A DNA stretch of 64,000 bases from CAZKBP01 sp964551015 (GTDB lineage Bacteria > Bacteroidota > Bacteroidia > Cytophagales > Microscillaceae): NCBI GenBank assembly GCA_964551015.1, contig CAZKBP010000022.1, forward strand, positions 32,439-96,438, given 5' to 3'. The stretch's first letter is position 1; each line of letters opens with the position of its first letter. The position numbers and the translations under genes were made by a program. Below are positions 24,854 to 33,219 of this stretch, in pieces. The notes beneath the pieces are model-generated. The model saw only the letters and a list, made by a program, of their open reading frames with translations. It made no database searches and was not told the origin of the DNA.

Positions 24854-27721
24854 CTAATTCAAAAACTGATCAAAAGTAATGGCTACGTAATACATGGCTC
24901 CTAAAGTAGGATTACCGAAGGCTTGGCGGTAGCGATTATTGAAAATATTAGAGCCACCTATTTTGAAGATGGTTTTGAGCTTGGTAGCTTGATAGCTGAC
25001 CATGGCATCAAAAACGTGGAAAGCGGGAATATTTCCCGAGAAGAAACCTTCATTTTGCCACAGTACATCGTCTTGCCAACGCCAGGCAATATTAAAACCT
25101 AATCCTTTGTAAACGCTTCGGTTGCTGAAGGTTACATTGGTTCGGTAACGAGGCGAATTAAACTGAGTCAAGAAGTTATTAGGCAAATCCTCAGTGGGAG
25201 TCGCCAATACATCTGAGGAGATATTTCCAGCCAAGTTATAGCCTTTGGGAAACTTGTACTCTAGGCTGGCTCCCCAACCGAAGGAACGGAGATCATCATC
25301 AATGTTGATCGGTACTTGGTATTGTCGCACGCCAATCGGACTGTTTGGATCAATTTGAAATAAAATTTGATTCCCAATAAAATTACTATACCAGTTGTAA
25401 TAACCATATACATCCAGATAAAACTTTGTGCCGAGCAAAGCCTTGTAGCCTGCCTCGACCGTTTGTACGAATTCAGGTTCGAATTCATCAAACTCAAAAG
25501 GAGTCGCCTCTTGACCAGTCAACAATAGCCCAAGTTGTTCTTGGGTGTAAGCAGGGCTTCCAACCCCCACGGGAACCCCCTGCCCGAAGAAGCGGTCAAT
25601 AAATTCGGGCAAACCCCCAATCAGGGTTACTACCCCACCCACGGTCAGATTTTGATATTGATTGAGCATGGTCGGGTTTCTAAAACCTGTTTGGTAGGCA
25701 AGGCGTAGATTATGCTCTTTATTAGCTCCCAGAGAAAGAACGGCGGCAATCCTGGGGGTGAAACGGGCGTCAAAATTTTCGTTTTTATCCACACGAGCCG
25801 AACCAATGAGTTTAAGACGATCATTTGCCAGTCTTTTGGTCAGTTGGACATACCCTCCGAATTCATTGACGCGAATGTCTCTCACGGCTACATCTGCTAC
25901 AAAGGGATTATCAGGTTGGGGCGAAGGCAGATCATCAAAGATGGTCCCCTCAGTATTAGGTACGAAGCGACGCACGTGCCCACCCACGATAATTTCTAGC
26001 ACCGCTGGATCGATGACATTCTCGAAGTTGTACATCCCCTCAAAGTGCAGAAAATAGTTTTTAGCCGTAAAACGAGTACCAAATTGATTGATTGGCACCT
26101 CGATCAAGGAATCTCTCAACTGGTTGAACTGACCACTACCCGGAAGTGGGCGTGCTGGCAAACCCTCTACGAGGACTTGTCCGTCGGGGGTGCGGTTATC
26201 GGCAAAAGCCCGAGCAGTATTGTGATCTCCGGCGGTCACCCCGGGAATCAGCCCCAAAAAGGCAAAAGCATATTCGCCGTACCAAGTTTCATTGTCTTTC
26301 CAAGCCGTCTCGATGCGCTGCCCTAGGGTTTGTACATCGTAAGAATCTCCTGCGTCTTCTAGGTTGGCATAACCTCTCACGTAAAAATTAGAGCCTCTTA
26401 GTTCTAATTTGACTTGTCCAGAATTAAAGTTAGATACATTAAAACGCCCCGATCCGGTATAGACGGTTCTTCCTCGGTTGAAGTTTATCTGGGCAAGTGC
26501 CTCGATATTTTCACTGATGCGATAGTGGAAAGCAGAGTGTAATTTCAGGCTGTAAGCATCATAATTAGCCACAAAGGGTTCTAGGCTTCCCGTACGACTT
26601 ACATTTTGATTGGGTAGCGTACTCACCAAGGCAGTGGCGTCTGCTTCGGGAGTTCCCTGTGCCACCAGTGCTTGAATCAGTCCCCCTTGCAAGGCAGGGT
26701 CGGTGAGATTGAGTACGTTAAAACCTTCATCTCCATACACATTAACGCCGTCGTAGCCCGGGTCGGTCAGGCGGGTTCCATCGTCGTAGAGATTACGGGC
26801 GGGGCTGATGTTGTTGCGAGTATCGGTGGCGTGCCAATCTAAGGCATCCACGTAACCCACGTTGATTTTAAAGGCAAAGCGGTCGTTGAAGGCTTTGGCA
26901 TAACGCAGATTGAGTTGGTAGAAAGGTTCGGCATCGGTATCTGGCGAATTGACGTGCATCACGCCTACCTTGGCATTGGCACTCAAGCCTTGGTATTGAA
27001 AAGGATTTTTAGAATTAATCAGCAATATCCCGTTGATTGCGTTTGGCCCGTAAAGAACCGAAGAAGGGCCGGGCAGTATTTCCACGCTTTGCACGTCTAA
27101 TTCGCTAATTCCTACGATATTTCCATAAGAAAAACTATTGGTAATAGACTGACTGTCCATGCCGTCAATCAGTTGGAGTACTCGCGCATTTCCCGTAAGG
27201 GCAAAGCCTCGGGTGTTGACTGATTGGAAGGTAGCGCTTTGGGTGGCAAGTTCTACGCCTTTTAGGTTTTGTAGCGACTCGTAGAAGGTAGCCGCCGGTA
27301 CATTTCTGACCGCTAGGATGTCCATCTTCTCAATGGCCACGGGCGATTCTAGAATACTTTCTTCCATCCGAGAGGCAGAAACTACCACTTCTTGCCCCAT
27401 GATGGTTTGCTCTTCCAGCACAATGCTGATGCCTTGCGTGCTTCCCGTGACATCAATTTCTTGCTGCAAGAAACCAACACTGGAGATGGTGAGTGTAAAA
27501 GGAGGGGGCGTATTGGTACTTAGTTCAAACTTCCCCTGAGCATCGGTAATGGTTCCAGTGACCTTACCTTTGATGGCGACATTGACCCCAATCAGCGGTT
27601 CGCCTGATTTAGCATCGCTCACGGTACCAGAAACGGTAGTCTGTTGAGCTTGCGCTGTACCTACTGATAAAAATACCAGTATGGCCAAAAATAACGTTAA
27701 ATTCGTCCAAGTTTGCTTCAT
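24854..27721 (-). CDS. TonB-dependent outer-membrane receptor (paralogue 1)
   Basis: The 955-residue protein has a signal peptide (TLFLAILVFLSVGTAQAQ), a carboxypeptidase-regulatory-like domain (about 28-115, SGTVSDAKSGEPLIGVNVAI), a plug domain (about 125-240, with PVAIEKMDILAVRNVP and VEILPGPSSVLYGPNAINGI) and a 22-strand-type barrel ending in ITFDQFLN. It should import a ligand across the outer membrane using TonB/ExbBD energy. There is no SusD-like gene next to it, so it is not a classic SusCD glycan system, and the ligand is unknown. It is a tandem paralogue of the 28000-30822 gene; both share the N-terminal domains and the last residues. A well-formed promoter candidate lies just upstream. 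Confidence 0.92.
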   Translation of the reverse strand: MKQTWTNLTLFLAILVFLSVGTAQAQQTTVSGTVSDAKSGEPLIGVNVAIKGKVTGTITDAQGKFELSTNTPPPFTLTISSVGFLQQEIDVTGSTQGISIVLEEQTIMGQEVVVSASRMEESILESPVAIEKMDILAVRNVPAATFYESLQNLKGVELATQSATFQSVNTRGFALTGNARVLQLIDGMDSQSITNSFSYGNIVGISELDVQSVEILPGPSSVLYGPNAINGILLINSKNPFQYQGLSANAKVGVMHVNSPDTDAEPFYQLNLRYAKAFNDRFAFKINVGYVDALDWHATDTRNNISPARNLYDDGTRLTDPGYDGVNVYGDEGFNVLNLTDPALQGGLIQALVAQGTPEADATALVSTLPNQNVSRTGSLEPFVANYDAYSLKLHSAFHYRISENIEALAQINFNRGRTVYTGSGRFNVSNFNSGQVKLELRGSNFYVRGYANLEDAGDSYDVQTLGQRIETAWKDNETWYGEYAFAFLGLIPGVTAGDHNTARAFADNRTPDGQVLVEGLPARPLPGSGQFNQLRDSLIEVPINQFGTRFTAKNYFLHFEGMYNFENVIDPAVLEIIVGGHVRRFVPNTEGTIFDDLPSPQPDNPFVADVAVRDIRVNEFGGYVQLTKRLANDRLKLIGSARVDKNENFDARFTPRIAAVLSLGANKEHNLRLAYQTGFRNPTMLNQYQNLTVGGVVTLIGGLPEFIDRFFGQGVPVGVGSPAYTQEQLGLLLTGQEATPFEFDEFEPEFVQTVEAGYKALLGTKFYLDVYGYYNWYSNFIGNQILFQIDPNSPIGVRQYQVPINIDDDLRSFGWGASLEYKFPKGYNLAGNISSDVLATPTEDLPNNFLTQFNSPRYRTNVTFSNRSVYKGLGFNIAWRWQDDVLWQNEGFFSGNIPAFHVFDAMVSYQATKLKTIFKIGGSNIFNNRYRQAFGNPTLGAMYYVAITFDQFLN

Positions 27722-27779
27722 ATTGCTAGTGTATTATTTGGTAATTAACCGCTTAAATAAAATTTAATTTACTTAAGAC

Positions 27780-27810
27780 TAAATATAAACTAACTAATAT
27801 GATATTCAAA
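27780..27810 (-). promoter_or_regulatory. Candidate sigma-A promoter for TonB receptor paralogue 1
   Basis: On the minus strand TTTG (complement of 27807-27810) is followed by exactly 19 bases and TATATTTA (complement of 27780-27787). This matches TTTG-N19-TAnnTTTG except for the last base, and puts a start about 50 bases before the ATG. The paralogue 2 gene has the same TATATTTAG box upstream (near 30875) but without a good TTTG partner. Confidence 0.5.
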
Positions 27811-27896
27811 ATAGTGAAATTAATTCTTTAAATAATTTAATCGAGTATTTTCCTAGCTCCTCCCGACTGGTATCTTTTGCTGAAAAGCTCGAACAA

Positions 27897-27922
27897 AAAA
27901 AGCCCAAATTCTTGGGCTTTTT
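27897..27922 (-). terminator. Terminator of TonB receptor paralogue 2
   Basis: AAAAAGCCCAA (27897-27907) and TTGGGCTTTTT (27912-27922) form a perfect 11-bp stem with a 4-base loop, with A-runs and T-runs at the ends, so it can work on either strand. It lies 78 bases downstream of the stop of the 28000-30822 gene and separates the two receptors into independent transcripts. Confidence 0.8.
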
Positions 27923-27999
27923 CGTTTATGAACTGTTAGTCCTTAAAGAATCTTCAGAAAAGTAAAATACACAATCGACAACTCGTAACGGACAACTAT

Positions 28000-30822
28000 T
28001 TAATTCAAGAATTGATCAAAGGTAAAAGAGACAAAATAAATCCCTCCGATGCGTGGATTACCAAAACTGGTTTGATAATAATTGTTCAGTAAGTTCTGCG
28101 CTCCTACTTTGACAATCGTTTTGAGTGATTTGATTTTGTAGCTGACCTGAGCATCAACGGTGTGGAAGCTACTGATATCTCCGGTTCCGAAGGCAGATTC
28201 CCATAGGAAGCTATCTTGCCAACGCCAAACTATGCTGAAACCTAAGTTATCAACCACTTCGCGGTTGCTAAAACGTAGGTTGGTGCGCCACTTGGGCGTA
28301 TTAAATTGAACTTGGGCATCTCCAATATCTCCTATTTCATCAATATCATCAAAGTAAACGTTTCCACCCAATTTAAAGCCTTTGGGTAGTTGGTAATCCA
28401 AACTCAGCCCCCAACCGTAGCTTTTTACGTCGCCTCGTGCATTGATCGGATAAGAGAAAGTAACCTGCTCGGCTGACAAACCAGCCGCCGCCGGATCTAA
28501 GATTTCTAGTAAACCCTGTTGGGTACTCGGAGAGGTCGGATTGCTCAAATCGATGGGAGTTACGGATTGTCTGACCACTTGATTTCCTAATAAGAAGTCC
28601 TTGAAAATACTATAGTAACCATAGACATCTATGTATAATTTATTGCCCAGCAAGGTCTTGTATCCTAATTCGTAAGTAAGTACACGTTCGGGCTTGAATT
28701 CATCTACTTCTACGGGTTGCAATTGGCTTAAATCACCCGTGGCCGCAAAAGCAGCCAGCGTGCTCGGCTCGAAGGCAGGATTCTGCTGAAAGCTATCTGT
28801 GAAGCGAGGTAGACCACCGATCAAAGTAGCAAAACCCGGAATGGGGAGATTAATGAACTGATTTTGTGTGGTAGGGAAGCGGAAAGCTGTTTGTACCGAA
28901 AAGCGAAGATTATGATTTCGCTCTGCCCCAGCGGAGTAAACAATGGCTCCTCTGGGCGTAACACGTCCGTCAAAGTTTTCATTCTTATCAAATCGGCTAG
29001 AAGCAGTTAGTTTCAGGCGATTGTTGAAAATGCTTTTACTCAGTTGCGTGTAGAAGCCAAATTCATTGATAAAGATCGCTCCGGTTTCTTCTTCGGCATC
29101 ATCAAAGAGCGTTCCTTCGGAGCGTAGTTCGAATAAGCGATAGTTACCGCCCACGATGATCTCCAGCACACTGGGGTCAATCACTTCACTAAAATTATAC
29201 ATCGCCTCGAAGGTGTAGAGGTTACTTTTGTCTGTAAAAAGTGCCCCACCTGCATTGATAGGAAGTACTTCTAGGCTATCGGCGGCACGGTTAAATTCAG
29301 CTGAACCGGGCTCGAGCCTTCCTACATCGGCGACTTGGCGAGCAATGATATGTGCCTGAGCTTCGCTTGCACCGCCCAAGGCAGCTTGTGCGAAGGCACC
29401 CGTGTATTCTCCAAACCATTGGCTATCCGATTTCCAAACTCGATTGAGGTTGACCCCCAAGTTGACGGCGTCATAAGAATCTCCAGAGCGTTCCTGAGTA
29501 GTCCAGAAGCGGGCAAAAAAGTTGGAACCTCGGGCTTCCAGTTTCGCTTGGGTGAGTTTGAAATTAGACAGTGAGTTACGGCTGTTCGCGGTATAGACCG
29601 TAGTACCAAAGCCATAATTGACTTGCCCGATTAGCTCTACGTTTTCGCTGACTCGGTAGTGTAGCGAAGCATTTAACTTCAAACTTCTCGAGTCATAGTC
29701 TACTAACTCTTCATCTGAATAGCCTGTGCGGCTTACTCTGGTGTCAGGAATCAAGGCACTGGTTCCGGGTGGCAATACTCCTAGACCTTCTAGTGATTGC
29801 GCAACGGCATTGAGAGAGGCGGCTACTTCATCTCCGTAGATATTGACCCCATCGTAGCCCGGATTGGGATTGGTCAGGCGATTACGATCAAAATTGGCAG
29901 GATTGTCAATGTCGCTACGGTCGCGAAAATCATCGGCTTGCCAGTCTTCGGCATCCAAGAAGCTCACATTTACCTTAAAAGCAAAGCGATCATTAAAAGC
30001 CTTGGCGTAGCGGAAGCCTACATCATAAAAAGGTTGGGCATCAATCGCGCGGTCATTGATATGGTTGACGCCTCCTTTGACATAGGCACTGAATCCTTGA
30101 TACTCGAAAGGGCTTTTACTAGTCATCAACAAAGCTCCGTTAGTTCCGCCCGATCCATACAGCGCGGAGGAAGCACCCGGTAGTAGTTCTACACTCTCGA
30201 GGTCTAGCTCGGAGATACCCACCACGTTCCCCGCGGAGAAATTCAGTCCGGGAGCAGCATTGTCAATCCCATCAATCAATTGATTGAGGCGTACGTTTCC
30301 GTTGGAGCTAAAACCACGCGTCGTAACCGAGGTAAAAGTGAGGCTTTGTTTGGAAATATCTACTCCTTTCAAGTTCTTGATATTATCATAAAAACTCGCC
30401 CCGGGCGATTGCTGAATGGAGAGAATATCCATTTTTTCAATCGTTACTGGTGATTGTAGCACACTTTCTTCTACTCTAGAAGCAGAAACTACCACTTCTT
30501 GTCCTTGGATGGTTTGTTCTTCCAGTTGAATTTGTATGCCGGATTGATTACCCGTAACTTCAATTTGTTGGCCTAGATAACCAATACTGGAAATGACCAA
30601 GGTGAAAGGGGGAGGGGTGGAAGTGCTCAGACTAAAATTTCCATCGGCATCAGTAATAGTACCCACCACTTTTCCTTGGATAGCGATGTTTACACCAATG
30701 AGTCCTTCTCCGGTTTCGGAATCAGTCACCTGACCGGAGACAGTAGTCTGGGCAATTGCCTCAAAATGACCTAATAGCCATAGAAAGCTGGCTAAAACAA
30801 ATAGAGATAAAAGTTTTTTCAT
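28000..30822 (-). CDS. TonB-dependent outer-membrane receptor (paralogue 2)
   Basis: The 940-residue protein is built like paralogue 1: signal peptide (LFVLASFLWLLGHFEAIAQ), carboxypeptidase-regulatory-like domain (about 27-110, SGQVTDSETGEGLIGVNIAI), plug (about 120-235, TIEKMDILSIQQSPGASFYD and ELLPGASSALYGSGGTNGAL) and a long beta-barrel ending in FTFDQFLN. The barrel extracellular loops differ strongly from paralogue 1, which suggests different ligands or phage/antibody-driven divergence after duplication. No SusD, substrate-binding lipoprotein or hydrolase is adjacent. The two genes are separated by a terminator, so they are probably regulated separately. Confidence 0.92.
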   Translation of the reverse strand: MKKLLSLFVLASFLWLLGHFEAIAQTTVSGQVTDSETGEGLIGVNIAIQGKVVGTITDADGNFSLSTSTPPPFTLVISSIGYLGQQIEVTGNQSGIQIQLEEQTIQGQEVVVSASRVEESVLQSPVTIEKMDILSIQQSPGASFYDNIKNLKGVDISKQSLTFTSVTTRGFSSNGNVRLNQLIDGIDNAAPGLNFSAGNVVGISELDLESVELLPGASSALYGSGGTNGALLMTSKSPFEYQGFSAYVKGGVNHINDRAIDAQPFYDVGFRYAKAFNDRFAFKVNVSFLDAEDWQADDFRDRSDIDNPANFDRNRLTNPNPGYDGVNIYGDEVAASLNAVAQSLEGLGVLPPGTSALIPDTRVSRTGYSDEELVDYDSRSLKLNASLHYRVSENVELIGQVNYGFGTTVYTANSRNSLSNFKLTQAKLEARGSNFFARFWTTQERSGDSYDAVNLGVNLNRVWKSDSQWFGEYTGAFAQAALGGASEAQAHIIARQVADVGRLEPGSAEFNRAADSLEVLPINAGGALFTDKSNLYTFEAMYNFSEVIDPSVLEIIVGGNYRLFELRSEGTLFDDAEEETGAIFINEFGFYTQLSKSIFNNRLKLTASSRFDKNENFDGRVTPRGAIVYSAGAERNHNLRFSVQTAFRFPTTQNQFINLPIPGFATLIGGLPRFTDSFQQNPAFEPSTLAAFAATGDLSQLQPVEVDEFKPERVLTYELGYKTLLGNKLYIDVYGYYSIFKDFLLGNQVVRQSVTPIDLSNPTSPSTQQGLLEILDPAAAGLSAEQVTFSYPINARGDVKSYGWGLSLDYQLPKGFKLGGNVYFDDIDEIGDIGDAQVQFNTPKWRTNLRFSNREVVDNLGFSIVWRWQDSFLWESAFGTGDISSFHTVDAQVSYKIKSLKTIVKVGAQNLLNNYYQTSFGNPRIGGIYFVSFTFDQFLN

Positions 30823-31327
30823 GAATTAATTTTTTTTGTGAGAGTCTATGGATTAAAAAATAAAAATCAGGGCTAAATATACATGATATATAACGATTTT
30901 TAACCTCTTACTAAAAAACATGAGAAAAGTACAATATATTGAATGGAGAAGCTGGAGAAGCAGAGCGTTTGCCTTTAAAAAGTTAGCAATAATTGAGCCT
31001 TCACTTGGCATTAAAAATACTTCCGCACCCGTCTTCGCTTTTCGCTTTGCTTCAATTTTAGCTGTGTTTTTTATGTATGAGCTTATCTCGAGGAGGATTC
31101 AGACATCAAAGATTGCCTTGGTATTTGCTCTGAATTAGCTTGGTAATCAGGGCCTACTGCTATTGGTTATTTCAAGAGAGGGAGAGAAAGTTTAACTTGG
31201 AAAAAGTATATTTTCGGGAATACTTGTTCAAGTGGAGAATATTTTAAAATTTAGCATCCACAGACTCGCAATTTGCCTAGTTATTGTTTTATAGATCAGC
31301 ATTCAGGTATTACATCAATTAATCAAC
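30823..31327. other. Intergenic region between divergent genes
   Basis: This 505-base AT-rich region separates the divergent TonB receptor 2 and beta-lactamase-like genes and should hold both promoters. A TATATTTAG box similar to that of paralogue 1 lies near 30875 on the minus strand. A 72-codon frame at 30920-31138 has no recognisable domain and reads like chance; I see nothing else. Confidence 0.5.
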
Positions 31328-32770
31328 ATGGCTTTTAGAAAATTTTTCTGCACAACTATTCTTCTGATTTTATGGATTGGGATTCGTGAAGCAGCTCAGG
31401 CTCAGGAGGCTAGCAGTATACAGACTTCCAGTTTGGGTTCTGCCTTTGCCATTGATTTATCCCACCCAGGTAGCGCTACCAAGGCGCATCACTTAGATCA
31501 GTTATTTCAGCGTCTTTATCAAGAGAATCAATTCAATGGAACCGTGGCCATACTTCACGAGGGGCATTTGATTTATCATCAGGCTTTTGGCTGGGCTAAT
31601 TTTGAGGAGCGAGATACGTTGACTTTGGATACGCCCTTTCGGCTGGCCTCGGTCTCTAAACAATTCACCGCGATGGCGATTATGATGCTCCGAGAAGAAG
31701 GGAAGCTTCATTATGACGATTTGATTACGCAATATCTGCCGACCCTTCCCTACACTCAGGTGAAAATCCGCCATTTACTCCACCACAATTCAGGTATTCC
31801 TGATTACTTTGGCATCGGCTGGTCTATTCTCAAAAATTTCCCAAAAGGAAAACTCATTAACAATGAAGATTTGATAGAATATTTTAGCAAGAAAAAGCCT
31901 CCCTTGCAGTTTAAACCTGAGCACAAGGCTAGCTACAGCAATACAGGCTACGCTTTTCTGGCTTCTATTGTGGAAAAGGTCAGCGGACAATCCTTTCCTC
32001 AGTTTTTGCACGAGCGTATCTTCTCGCCCTTGGACATGAAGAACACCTTTATTTACAACTCTCAAAATTTTGAAACAATTACTCGGACTGATACGAGCCT
32101 CGTTAGTGTAGACACCACCCTTGTCAATTATAACGAGATCAAAATAGAAACCAACTTCAAGGTAGAAACTCGGATCAAAACCGTCAAAAAGAGACGTGCT
32201 TATGGCTATCAGCTCAATTATCCCTACCCTCAGGGCTATCAGCTCTTAGACTATCATGCCTTTGATGGCATTGCTGGTGAAAAGAGTGTTTGTGCTTCTT
32301 CGCAAGATTTGATTAAGTGGGACCGCGCGCTACACGAGCATCGCTTGGTTTCGGCGAATACTTTGCGGGAAGCCTTTTCACCGCACGCAGTTACCAACAA
32401 AAAAGATTATAAATATGGATTTGGCTGGAAAATCTACACCAAAGATGCCCTCAAAACAATTCTAGGAACAGAAAAAATAGAAAGCCGCAAAGATCTCAAG
32501 CACGGCGAACAATGGCTGAGTGAAAATCAGATCGTATTTCACCACGGCTTGTATCGAGGATTCCGCAATTACATTCAAAGAGATTTGAAAACCAAAAATA
32601 CGGTCATTGTTTTAAGTAACCGCACCTTGGGGGGTAAAATGTTTCCGATTGTGGATGCTATTAATGCTATTTTGAAGGGAACCAACTTTAAATATCCCAA
32701 GCCTACCCGCTTGGAGAAAAATACCCTTCCCGTTTTTAAGGAGAAATTTCAGGTGAATTACAATAGATGA
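31328..32770 (+). CDS. Class C beta-lactamase-like serine hydrolase, exported
   Basis: The 480-residue protein begins with a signal peptide (CTTILLILWIGIREAAQAQ). The catalytic motifs of the beta-lactamase/esterase family are present: S108-x-x-K111 in LASVSKQFTAM, YSN in ASYSNTGYAFL, and HHG in VFHHGLYRG in place of KTG. The KTG replacement by HxG is common in the peptidase/esterase members, so beta-lactam hydrolysis is not assured. D-amino-peptidase or esterase activity is also possible. An insertion of about 40 residues (about 255-295) separates the motifs. Predicted location is the periplasm or surface. No ampR-type regulator is adjacent. Confidence 0.88.
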   Translation: MAFRKFFCTTILLILWIGIREAAQAQEASSIQTSSLGSAFAIDLSHPGSATKAHHLDQLFQRLYQENQFNGTVAILHEGHLIYHQAFGWANFEERDTLTLDTPFRLASVSKQFTAMAIMMLREEGKLHYDDLITQYLPTLPYTQVKIRHLLHHNSGIPDYFGIGWSILKNFPKGKLINNEDLIEYFSKKKPPLQFKPEHKASYSNTGYAFLASIVEKVSGQSFPQFLHERIFSPLDMKNTFIYNSQNFETITRTDTSLVSVDTTLVNYNEIKIETNFKVETRIKTVKKRRAYGYQLNYPYPQGYQLLDYHAFDGIAGEKSVCASSQDLIKWDRALHEHRLVSANTLREAFSPHAVTNKKDYKYGFGWKIYTKDALKTILGTEKIESRKDLKHGEQWLSENQIVFHHGLYRGFRNYIQRDLKTKNTVIVLSNRTLGGKMFPIVDAINAILKGTNFKYPKPTRLEKNTLPVFKEKFQVNYNR

Positions 32771-33219
32771 GAAAATTTTGGTGCCTTTTTGCTAGACAGA
32801 TATTTTCACAATTTCTTTTTTACGTTTCAAGGACTCAATGAATAGCTTAATGACAGTTTCTTCGTCGGATGAAGCCTACAATTAATTTTGCATAAAATAG
32901 GACTGTATTAAGCCTTTCCAACCGTAGTGGATCAAGGATACTGGACGATTTCCTTATCCAAAACTAGGGATAAAAGAGATGGTTATTGTTTTCTTAGAGT
33001 AACGGAATAATCTTGCTTCAGTTGCCGAAATAGGATGTTTTCTCGAAAAAAGTTTTGCTCCTAACAAAGTCAGCGTAAAATTCCTTCTTTTCTGTAGCTC
33101 CTTCCTCAGATTTTTGCGTTCTACTATTTTTTTAACTAATTGCAATACCCTATTTTGCTTTCAAACTCACCTTAAAATAAAACAGGTTTAAATACTAATT
33201 TTACAAAATTTCACCTCAT
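32771..33219. other. Intergenic region, no gene supported
   Basis: The 449-base AT-rich stretch holds only a 63-codon minus-strand frame (32954-33145) without a family or a sensible composition. I see no hairpin with a T-run and no clear promoter. It presumably contains the control region of the metalloprotease gene at 33220. Confidence 0.4.

Noticed and set aside
30920..31138. 72-codon plus-strand frame in the receptor/beta-lactamase gap
   Set aside because: No family, no supporting signals and a chance-like composition.
32954..33145. 63-codon minus-strand frame before the metalloprotease gene
   Set aside because: No recognisable domain or control signals; probably spurious.
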